DNA from: Firmicutes bacterium UBA6132
Lineage (GTDB): Bacteria; Bacillota_A; Clostridia; Tissierellales; Sedimentibacteraceae
Reading direction: 5' to 3'
Assembly: GCA_002435835.1 (NCBI GenBank)
Contig: DIVM01000231.1
Coordinates: forward strand, 1-6,353
Length of the DNA: 6,353 bases
The translations under genes and the position numbers were made by a program. Within the stretch, counting starts at the first letter, position 1. The number at the start of each line of letters is the position of its first letter. Positions 1-5,594 of this stretch are shown piece by piece. The notes beneath the pieces are model-generated. The model made no database searches, was not told the origin of the DNA, and saw nothing but the letters and a program-made list of their open reading frames with translations.

Positions 1-145
1 TTATTAATTTTTATTAATTGTTATTATATATTTAGAGCTTAATTTAAACGCTTATTTCATTTTTCAAAATATTTTTTCAAATTAAATTTTAATAAATTAA
101 AAATTTTTAATATTTAAAACAAAGAATTTTATTTTATAAAACGAC

Positions 146-170
146 AAAAAGGTTCGGCAAATGTCGAACC
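146..170 (-). terminator. Intrinsic terminator after rpmE
   Basis: Read on the minus strand, a hairpin with arms GGTTCG and CGAACC (plus strand 151-170, one A/C mismatch and then two more possible pairs near the loop) is followed directly by a run of five U. It begins 33 bases past the rpmE stop codon and would end the rho-rpmE transcript. Stem, loop and U-run are all visible in the sequence, so the call is firm. Confidence 0.88.
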
Positions 171-202
171 CTTAGAAGTCTTATGCAGTTAATTCATGCA
201 AA

Positions 203-403
203 TTAATCCATGTTGTATTTCTTTTTGAAACGATCAACACGGCCGCCTTTATCGATAAACTTTTGTTTACCTGTAAAGAAAGGATGGCATTCTGAACAAA
301 TTTCAACTTTTATTTCATCTAATATTGAACCTGTTTCAAAAGTATTTCCACAAGCACATTTAACTGTTATTGTTTTATAATTTGGATGTATTCCTTCTTT
401 CAT
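203..403 (-). CDS. rpmE: 50S ribosomal protein bL31, zinc-binding type
   Basis: This is the large-subunit ribosomal protein bL31, which bridges the central protuberance of the 50S subunit to the 30S head. The 66-residue product matches the usual family length. It opens with MKEGIHPNY and carries the zinc-ligand set C16, C18, C36 and C39 of the C+ paralog, followed by the family's H-P-F-[FY]-T-G-K-Q block and the basic end ([11 protein letters not shown]). The start chosen is ATG at 403. An in-frame GTG at 412 would add three residues, but it lies inside the SD sequence (AGAGGTG, six bases before the ATG) and is unlikely to be used. The gene follows rho on the same strand with a 162-nt gap holding its own promoter, and ends at an intrinsic terminator. 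Because this form holds zinc, such genes often have a zinc-free paralog elsewhere under Zur; none is visible here. Confidence 0.97.
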   Translation of the reverse strand: MKEGIHPNYKTITVKCACGNTFETGSILDEIKVEICSECHPFFTGKQKFIDKGGRVDRFKKKYNMD

Positions 404-419
404 ACCGTTCACCTCTTTC

Positions 420-444
420 TAATAACTTTATATTAAGTTAATTA
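420..444 (-). promoter_or_regulatory. Leader hairpin just before the rpmE SD
   Basis: On the minus strand, TAATTAACTT and AAGTTATTA can pair around a six-base loop with one bulged base, ending a few bases before the SD of rpmE. Some bL31 genes are known to be autoregulated through leader RNAs, so this could take part in translational feedback. The stem is entirely A/T apart from one C-G pair, so it may be chance in such AT-rich sequence. Confidence 0.3.
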
Positions 445-467
445 TTATTTATCAACATACTTTAAGA

Positions 468-496
468 ATTATAACATAATGGTTTATCTTTGACAA
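468..496 (-). promoter_or_regulatory. rpmE promoter (extended -10, sigma-A type)
   Basis: On the minus strand there is TTGTCA (491-496), a 17-base spacer and TATAAT (468-473), with TG one base before the -10 hexamer (extended -10). The predicted transcription start is near 461, giving a leader of about 58 nt before the rpmE ATG. It lets rpmE be expressed apart from rho, although no hairpin terminator separates the two genes and readthrough from rho is likely. Confidence 0.8.
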
Positions 497-565
497 TATT
501 TTTTTGTATTAGTATATTAATTTTTACTAATTTTTTCATCTTACTACTTTTTACCCTTTTTCCTT

Positions 566-2071
566 TTAATCAATAAAATTATTTTTTATTTTATCAGGAT
601 TCAAAGTAGCTGATGCTTCTTTAATAAATTCTTCATTTGATTTAGTTTTTACTAAACCATCAATCATTCTTTCTGTAACATCTGCTACTGAAAAATTGCT
701 CAATGCTTTTCTTAACTGCCAAATTGTTTGTAATTCATCAGTATTTAACAACAATTCTTCTCTTCTTGTTCCAGATTTATTTATATCTATAGCAGGGAAT
801 ACTCTTTTTTCTGATAGTTTCCTATCTAAATGAAGTTCCATATTTCCAGTGCCTTTAAATTCTTCAAATATTATATCATCCATCTTACTTCCAGTTTCAA
901 CAAGTGCACTTGATAATATTGTTAAACTTCCGCCAAATTCTATATTTCTTGCAGCTCCAAAAAATCTTTTTGGTCCATGAAGTGCCCCAGGATCAAGACC
1001 ACCTGATAATGTTCTTCCAGTTGGTGGAATAGTTAAGTTGTACGCTCTTGCTAATCTTGTAATGCTATCCAATAATATTACAACATCTCTTCCTTGCTCT
1101 ACTAACCTCTTTGCTCTTTCTAAAACCATTTCAGCTACTTTTATATGGTTTTTAGGTAGTTCATCAAATGTTGAATAAACAACATCCCCTTTTACAGATC
1201 TTTTCATATCTGTAACCTCTTCAGGTCTTTCATCTATTAATAGCATAATAATTTCTATTTCAGGATGATTTTCTGAAATACTATTTGCTAATTTTTTTAG
1301 TATTGTTGTTTTACCTGCTTTAGGAGGCGCAACTATCATACCTCTTTGACCTTTACCTATAGGAGCTATTAAATCAATTATTCTCATTGAAATTTCCAAT
1401 GGCGATAACTCAAGTTTTATTCTTTCATTTGGATATATAGGAATGAGTGTATCGAAATCTTTTCTTTTTCTTGCAAATTCTGGATTGTCGTCATTTACTT
1501 TTTTCACATATAACAATGCTTTAAACTTTTCTCCTTGTTTAGGAGGTCTTGTTATACCACTTATTTTGTCCCCAGTTTTTAAATGAAATCTTCTTATTTG
1601 AGAAGGAGATATATAAACATCATCTTCACTTGTTAAATAATTATTTGTTCTTAAAAAACCATAACCGTCTTGGTGTGTTTCTAATATACCGCATACATTA
1701 AGTTCCTCACTGTTTAAATCTATTTCATCAGTAACTTTATCCTGTATACTTTTATTACTTTTTAAATTTTCATTGACTTCCGCCTCTTCAGATTCTTCTA
1801 TATCATTTATATCTTCTATTTCTATTTCTTTATTAGTTTGTTCATTTTCAAACAACTGTAAAGCCTTAGCATTTTCAACATAATTTATATTTTCTTTTTC
1901 ACTAAATGAATCAATGCTTAAATCATCGCTTGATTTTTGTAGTTCATACGATTCTTTTATTTTTAAAATCAACTCATCTTTTTTATATTTATAAGCATTA
2001 TGAATTCCTCTTTGCTTTGCAAGTTCTTTTAGTTCTAAAGCCTTCAAATTATATAATTGGGCTAAATCCAA
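566..2071 (-). CDS. rho: Transcription termination factor Rho
   Basis: Rho is a hexameric RNA-dependent ATPase and translocase that ends transcription of untranslated RNA. The 501 residues show, in order: a Rho_N SAP-like helical domain (about 1-40); an acidic, low-complexity linker (about 45-125) rich in E, D, N and S; a cold-shock-type RNA-binding domain (126-200) with GYGFLR (136-141) and DVYIS (151-155); and the RecA-like motor. Motor motifs are Walker A APPKAGKT (248-255, K254), catalytic Glu281 in LLIDERPEE, Walker B ending at D335 in [14 protein letters not shown], the FKGTGN segment (406-411), and the arginine finger R436 in [10 protein letters not shown]. coli Rho has 419 residues; the excess is mainly the linker. 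The start codon is TTG at 2071, set by a perfect AAGGAGG seven bases upstream; no other good start is near. It lies upstream of rpmE, as in B. subtilis, and has its own promoter. Confidence 0.97.
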   Translation of the reverse strand: MDLAQLYNLKALELKELAKQRGIHNAYKYKKDELILKIKESYELQKSSDDLSIDSFSEKENINYVENAKALQLFENEQTNKEIEIEDINDIEESEEAEVNENLKSNKSIQDKVTDEIDLNSEELNVCGILETHQDGYGFLRTNNYLTSEDDVYISPSQIRRFHLKTGDKISGITRPPKQGEKFKALLYVKKVNDDNPEFARKRKDFDTLIPIYPNERIKLELSPLEISMRIIDLIAPIGKGQRGMIVAPPKAGKTTILKKLANSISENHPEIEIIMLLIDERPEEVTDMKRSVKGDVVYSTFDELPKNHIKVAEMVLERAKRLVEQGRDVVILLDSITRLARAYNLTIPPTGRTLSGGLDPGALHGPKRFFGAARNIEFGGSLTILSSALVETGSKMDDIIFEEFKGTGNMELHLDRKLSEKRVFPAIDINKSGTRREELLLNTDELQTIWQLRKALSNFSVADVTERMIDGLVKTKSNEEFIKEASATLNPDKIKNNFID

Positions 2072-2154
2072 AAAAACACCTCCTTATGACTCATTCTTTT
2101 GTATTTTCTGTATTGGGAAAATTAGATATGTACGATGGGTTATAAAACTGTATT

Positions 2155-2183
2155 ATCATAACATTTTCAACGATTTTAGTCAA
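2155..2183 (-). promoter_or_regulatory. rho promoter (sigma-A type)
   Basis: On the minus strand, TTGACT (2178-2183) is followed by a 17-base spacer and TATGAT (2155-2160); each hexamer is one base from consensus. Transcription should begin near 2148, about 77 nt before the TTG start of rho. Its -35 box is 56 bases from that of the divergent ferredoxin-hydrogenase promoter, so the two promoters do not overlap. Confidence 0.75.
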
Positions 2184-2239
2184 GTTATTTTTAACATATG
2201 ATTAAAACCTGAAAGATTGTTTTTTTTTTATCATTAAGA

Positions 2240-2268
2240 TTGACATAATAATTTAATAATCCTATAAT
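2240..2268 (+). promoter_or_regulatory. Consensus promoter of the ferredoxin-hydrogenase-phosphatase operon
   Basis: A perfect TTGACA (2240-2245), a 17-base spacer and a perfect TATAAT (2263-2268) form a full sigma-A/sigma-70 consensus. A run of ten T (2220-2229) lies where an UP element would be. The predicted start is near 2275, about 95 nt before the first ATG. Such a strong core promoter suggests control acts after initiation or through a repressor. A 13-nt inverted repeat (2265-2277 with 2337-2349) begins inside the -10 box. Confidence 0.85.
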
Positions 2269-2271
2269 ATA

Positions 2272-2367
2272 ATTACCAACCAAAAGTTACTCCGTGAATT
2301 TTTGGGAAAGTTATAAATTAGCTTTCTGCAATACTGGGTAATTATATTATTTAAAATTAAGGAGTAA
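2272..2367 (+). promoter_or_regulatory. Candidate structured mRNA leader with anti-SD loop
   Basis: The leader can fold as a three-way junction. P1 pairs 2272-2277 with 2337-2342. P2 pairs CCAAAA (2280-2285) with UUUUGG (2300-2305). P3 is an eight-pair stem, 2306-2313 with 2319-2326, and a 10-base strand (2327-2336) returns to P1. The P2 loop contains UUACUCC (2287-2293), a perfect complement of GGAGUAA (2361-2367), which is the SD of the ferredoxin gene plus the bases after it. That pairing would hide the ribosome binding site, suggesting a translational switch. P1 use depends on the exact transcription start. I compared it by eye with the common riboswitch consensus sequences and recognise none. 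Folding is by hand, so the element is a candidate only. Confidence 0.45.
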
Positions 2368-2370
2368 AAA

Positions 2371-2631
2371 ATGATTGATTTAAGCATTTGTGTAGGTAGC
2401 GCATGTCATTTAAAAGGTTCTTATGAAGTTATAGAAAAATTTAAATCCTGTGTAAATCAAAGCAATTTAATAGATAAAGTAGTTATAAAAGCTGCCTTTT
2501 GTTTAGGGCATTGTACTGAAGCAGTATCAGTAAAATTTGAAGATAAAATATATTCAGTTGATCCAGATACGGCTAAAAAATTTTTTAATGACATTATATT
2601 AGGGAGTATAACTTCAAATGAAAATACTTGA
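2371..2631 (+). CDS. Thioredoxin-like [2Fe-2S] ferredoxin
   Basis: This is an 86-residue electron carrier of the thioredoxin-fold [2Fe-2S] family, related to the NuoE/HndA ferredoxin fold. The four expected ligands are C7 and C12 (C-x4-C, in CVGSACHLKG) and C44 and C48 (C-x3-C, in FCLGHC), with one extra Cys at 27. There is no signal peptide or membrane segment, so it is cytoplasmic. The start is ATG at 2371, with AAGGAG ending six bases upstream. Its last 14 bases overlap the start of the hydrogenase-like gene, implying translational coupling. Small ferredoxins of this type are known neighbours of sensory [FeFe]-hydrogenases and of NAD-linked ones. With no NuoF-like or diaphorase subunit here, the likely role is passing electrons to or from the sensory protein downstream. 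Direct partnership is inferred from gene order. Confidence 0.9.
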   Translation: MIDLSICVGSACHLKGSYEVIEKFKSCVNQSNLIDKVVIKAAFCLGHCTEAVSVKFEDKIYSVDPDTAKKFFNDIILGSITSNENT

Positions 2632-4333
2632 TTTTTATCCAGCAAACTGTAAAAATTGTTATAAATGTGTCAGAAACTGCTCAGTAAAAGCTATTAAAAT
2701 GATTAATGACCAAGCTCAGGTAGTTGAAGAAAAATGTATTGCTTGTGGCAATTGTTTTTTAGTATGTCCACAAAATGCAAGAAATATTCATAGTGATTTA
2801 GATAAAGTAATGAATGCTATTGAATCTAATAAAAAAGTAATTTTATCTATAGCGCCTTCTTATATTGGTGTTTATGATGAACCATATAAATTAATATCCG
2901 CTTTAAAACATATGGGGATAAGTATAATTGAAGAAACAGCCATTGGTGCAGTTAAAGTATCCGAGTTATATGAAGAATATATTAATAACAATAAAATAGA
3001 AAATGCAATTACGTCTTGCTGTCCATCTGCAAACATGATGATACAAACTTATTATCCAGATTTAATTAAATATTTAATTCCTATTGACTCTCCTATGATT
3101 GCACACTGTAAGATGATAAGAAAGATTCATGGTGATAATGCTTTTATTGCTTTCTTAGGACCTTGTATATCAAAAAAGTGTGAAGCATTTGGTTTTCAAC
3201 TATCAGGCACTATAGATGCAGTTATCTCATTTGAAGAATTAGATAAATGGATGGAATTAAAAAACATTAATATTTCAGATTTTGATGAATCCCATCCTGA
3301 TCTTGAAGGAATTTTGATAGGCAAAAAATATCCACTTCAAAATGGTATTGTATCAGGTATTGAAAATACCTTAATAAAAAATGATTTAACTCCTATTTCT
3401 GTATCAGGAACGGACAATTTAAAAGAAGCTTTTCAAGCATTGCAAGATAAACAAATAAGCAAAGTTATAATAGAAGCAAACAGCTGTTTATATGGTTGCC
3501 TAGGTGGCCCTGCAGTTCCAAGAAACAGCAAAAATATTTTTGAAAGAATATATAATGCCAAAAACAACCTAAAGGAAGCCACAAAATTAAATTCTGTAAA
3601 TTATAGCAACGAGGATAAAAAATTAAGCTATACAAGGAACTTTAGAAATAAAAAATACAATTATCCCCCATTTACAGAAGAACAAATTCATGATATACTC
3701 GAAAAAATTGGGAAATATTCAAAAGATGATGAATTAAACTGCAGCGCCTGTGGATATGAAACTTGCAGAGACAAGGCTATATCAGTATTAGAAGGTTTGT
3801 CCTATATTGAAATGTGCATTCCATATATGAGAAGCCAGGCTGAAAAAATTTCAAATATAATTTTTCAATACTCACCAAACATTCTAATTATTTTAGATTT
3901 AGATTTGAACATATTAGATATTAATCCCGTGGGTGAATATGTTTTTAAAGCTGAACTTAAAAACATTAAAGGGCGAAACATTTCAATGTTACTACCAAGC
4001 GATGATTATAAACAAGTGCTTAAAACAGATGAAAATATATTAAGCAAAAAACTTGTTCTTGAAAATTACGGATTAACAGTTCTTCAAAGTATTGTTTATT
4101 TACCAAAAAATAAAATTATTTTTAGTATATTAAACGATATAACTAATGAAGAAAACAAAAAAAATCAAATATTAAACCTAAAATTAAATACCTTAGAAAC
4201 TGCTGACAAAGTTATAGAAAAACAAATGCGCGTTGCTCAAGAAATTGCTGGATTGTTAGGTGAAACAACTGCAGAAACTAAAGCTGCTTTATTAAAGCTT
4301 AAAAATGTAGTTCTTGAAGAAAGCGGTAAATAA
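2618..4333 (+). CDS. Sensory-type [FeFe]-hydrogenase with FeS and PAS domains (HydS-like, group C)
   Basis: The 571-residue protein combines a hydrogenase catalytic domain with signalling modules. It has a two-[4Fe-4S] ferredoxin domain (C11, C14, C17, C21; C40, C43, C46, C50) and an H-cluster domain (about 72-315) with TSCCP (132-136), PCxSKKxE (182-189) and ExxxCxxGCxxGP (286-298). All four H-cluster cysteines (C135, C183, C290, C294) and the proton-transfer-position cysteine C134 are present. Next come a four-Cys FeS domain (C375, C378, C383, C400), a PAS domain (about 407-510) and a C-terminal helical tail. This architecture and the phosphatase next door match the putative sensory group C hydrogenases such as Thermotoga maritima HydS, rather than an H2-producing enzyme. 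The Trp usual after TSCCP is absent. The start is ATG at 2618, with GGGAG eleven bases upstream, inside the ferredoxin gene. It probably senses H2 or redox state in the cytoplasm; catalytic turnover is unproven. No HydE, HydF or HydG maturase lies in the window. Confidence 0.9.
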   Translation: MKILDFYPANCKNCYKCVRNCSVKAIKMINDQAQVVEEKCIACGNCFLVCPQNARNIHSDLDKVMNAIESNKKVILSIAPSYIGVYDEPYKLISALKHMGISIIEETAIGAVKVSELYEEYINNNKIENAITSCCPSANMMIQTYYPDLIKYLIPIDSPMIAHCKMIRKIHGDNAFIAFLGPCISKKCEAFGFQLSGTIDAVISFEELDKWMELKNINISDFDESHPDLEGILIGKKYPLQNGIVSGIENTLIKNDLTPISVSGTDNLKEAFQALQDKQISKVIIEANSCLYGCLGGPAVPRNSKNIFERIYNAKNNLKEATKLNSVNYSNEDKKLSYTRNFRNKKYNYPPFTEEQIHDILEKIGKYSKDDELNCSACGYETCRDKAISVLEGLSYIEMCIPYMRSQAEKISNIIFQYSPNILIILDLDLNILDINPVGEYVFKAELKNIKGRNISMLLPSDDYKQVLKTDENILSKKLVLENYGLTVLQSIVYLPKNKIIFSILNDITNEENKKNQILNLKLNTLETADKVIEKQMRVAQEIAGLLGETTAETKAALLKLKNVVLEESGK

Positions 4334-4334
4334 T

Positions 4335-5510
4335 ATGGAAAAATTTTTAGACATAAATTATAAAAGCATAAATAAATTTGGTGAAGAACTTTGTGGTGAC
4401 AAAGTCGAGTATATAAATGATGATGACAGTTGCATCATAGTTTTGTCAGATGGACTTGGTAGTGGAGTAAAAGCTAATATACTTGCTACTATGACTACTA
4501 AAATAGCAGTAACTATGTTAAAAAATGGTGCTACAATTTATGATACTATTGAAACAATCATAAATACATTGCCAGAGTGTAAAGTTAGAAAACTTGCATA
4601 TTCAACATTTACAATTATACAAATAACTAAAAAAAATAACGAGTACAATGCATATATAGCTGAATATGATAGTCCTCCTTATTTTTATTATTCCCATAAC
4701 AGGAGTATTCCTATTAATAAAAATGAGTGGTTAATTGGCTCAAAAAAAATTTATGAATCAAATATTCACCTTGATTTGGGTGATACCATTTCTGTTGTAA
4801 GCGATGGTGCAATCCATGCGGGTATAGGTCAAATGCTCAACCTTGGATGGAGTTGGGATGAAATTAATGATTATTTAAAAAATTTAAATTTTATAAACAA
4901 TTCATCACAAATAGTGAACGGAAACTTTATAGGAGTTTGTAGCAGCCTTTACAATGATAAACCCGGTGATGACACTACAATACTAACTATTAAGTTAAGA
5001 AAACCTGAGTACACCGATGTATTCATAGGGCCGCCTTCTTCTAAATCCTATGATGACTTTTTAGCTCAGAAAATGATAGAAGGAACAAATAAAAAAGTTA
5101 TATGCGGTGGTACCACAGCTCTTATAGCGCAAAGAGTGTTAAATAAAAATCTTGAAGTTGATTTAGATTCAATGAAAGAAGACGTGCCTCCTATAGCATA
5201 TATGGATGGTTTTAATTTAGTAACAGAAGGTGTTTTAACTGTAGGAAAAACTTTAAGAAATATAAAAAACTATAATGAAAACAGTTTTAAAGATGCTTTA
5301 GAATTTAACGAATATGACGGAAGTTCATTGCTTTCTAAAATATTAATTGAAGAAAGTACTCATATTAATTTTTATGTAGGTAAAGCTGTGAATCCAGCCC
5401 ATCAAAACCCGAATTTTCCAGCCACATTTAATATAAAGTTAAAAATTATAGAGGATTTAATAAAAGAATTACGGACATCTGGAAAGGAAATCACAGTAAT
5501 ATATTTATAA
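4335..5510 (+). CDS. SpoIIE/PP2C-type serine phosphatase with uncharacterised C-terminal domain
   Basis: This is a predicted metal-dependent Ser/Thr protein phosphatase of the SpoIIE/RsbU type, a class that typically dephosphorylates anti-anti-sigma (STAS) proteins. Counting from ATG at 4335 (391 residues), the phosphatase domain spans about 10-222 with the metal-binding motifs SDGLGSG (38-44), SDG (156-158) and PGDDTT (210-215). Residues about 226-391 form a second domain with FIGPPSS, a Gly-rich ICGGTTA (256-262) and LVTEGVLT (295-302), which I cannot tie to a known function. There are no membrane segments. The ATG lies one base after the hydrogenase stop; an in-frame TTG at 4314 would add seven residues but lacks an SD. 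The SD before the ATG is also weak, so translational coupling is likely. It probably acts as the output of the PAS-hydrogenase sensor. Its target protein and any opposing kinase are not in the window. Confidence 0.88.
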   Translation: MEKFLDINYKSINKFGEELCGDKVEYINDDDSCIIVLSDGLGSGVKANILATMTTKIAVTMLKNGATIYDTIETIINTLPECKVRKLAYSTFTIIQITKKNNEYNAYIAEYDSPPYFYYSHNRSIPINKNEWLIGSKKIYESNIHLDLGDTISVVSDGAIHAGIGQMLNLGWSWDEINDYLKNLNFINNSSQIVNGNFIGVCSSLYNDKPGDDTTILTIKLRKPEYTDVFIGPPSSKSYDDFLAQKMIEGTNKKVICGGTTALIAQRVLNKNLEVDLDSMKEDVPPIAYMDGFNLVTEGVLTVGKTLRNIKNYNENSFKDALEFNEYDGSSLLSKILIEESTHINFYVGKAVNPAHQNPNFPATFNIKLKIIEDLIKELRTSGKEITVIYL

Positions 5511-5534
5511 AAGAATAAATCAAATGTTCTTTTT
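5509..5534 (+). terminator. Possible weak terminator of the hydrogenase-phosphatase operon
   Basis: AAAAGAA (5509-5515) can pair with TTCTTTT (5527-5533) around an 11-base loop, giving a seven-pair stem ending in a U-run that overlaps the phosphatase stop codon. With a single G-C pair the stem is weak, so the stronger hairpin immediately downstream may contribute more to ending transcription. Confidence 0.25.
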
Positions 5535-5581
5535 GGGGACAGACCCTTTTACCAACAAAATTGGCAAAAGGGACAGTCCCC
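5535..5581. repeat. GC-rich palindromic hairpin, REP-like element between convergent genes
   Basis: The sequence forms a long imperfect hairpin: GGGGAC (5535-5540) with GTCCCC (5576-5581), a three-base AGA/ACA internal mismatch, CCCTTTT (5544-5550) with AAAAGGG (5566-5572), and CCAA (5552-5555) with TTGG (5561-5564) around a CAAAA loop. Its G/C-rich ends stand out in this AT-rich region. It sits in the 84-nt gap between the convergent phosphatase and glpX genes. U-runs after the stem are poor in both directions (three U on plus, A-rich on minus), so it is not a classic terminator. GGGGACAG/CTGTCCCC ends recall dispersed palindromes of the REP/IS200-associated kind; that assignment is inference from memory. 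Confidence 0.6.
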
Positions 5582-5594
5582 TTTAAATTACCTA

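Noticed and set aside
1..145. AT-rich stretch with TTATTAATT-like repeats, considered as an origin, repeat array or gene
   Set aside because: No open frame with an SD, no regular repeat unit and no DnaA-box cluster; it looks like low-complexity intergenic DNA beyond the rpmE terminator.
404..412. Upstream GTG start for rpmE
   Set aside because: The GTG is part of the SD itself, and the ATG at 403 gives the standard 66-residue bL31.
1906..2145. 79-codon open frame on the plus strand
   Set aside because: It overlaps the start of rho in antisense, has no SD or family resemblance, and its product looks like random hydrophobic sequence from AT-rich DNA.
2184..2195. GTTA-TTTT-TAAC palindrome next to the rho -35 box, considered as a Rex redox-repressor site
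   Set aside because: Rex sites have TTGTTA and TAACAA arms with six bases between the GTTA and TAAC cores; here there are four and the outer TT/AA bases do not match.
2211..2230. Run of ten T considered as an intrinsic terminator
   Set aside because: No G/C-bearing hairpin precedes it and no plus-strand gene lies upstream; an UP-element role is more plausible.
2457..2645. 62-codon open frame on the minus strand
   Set aside because: It is antisense to the ferredoxin gene, which has all four cluster ligands and a strong SD; nothing supports the reverse frame.
4314..4334. TTG start for the phosphatase overlapping the hydrogenase gene
   Set aside because: There is no SD before it, and the added seven residues are only a frame-shifted reading of the hydrogenase end; ATG at 4335 fits a coupled start.
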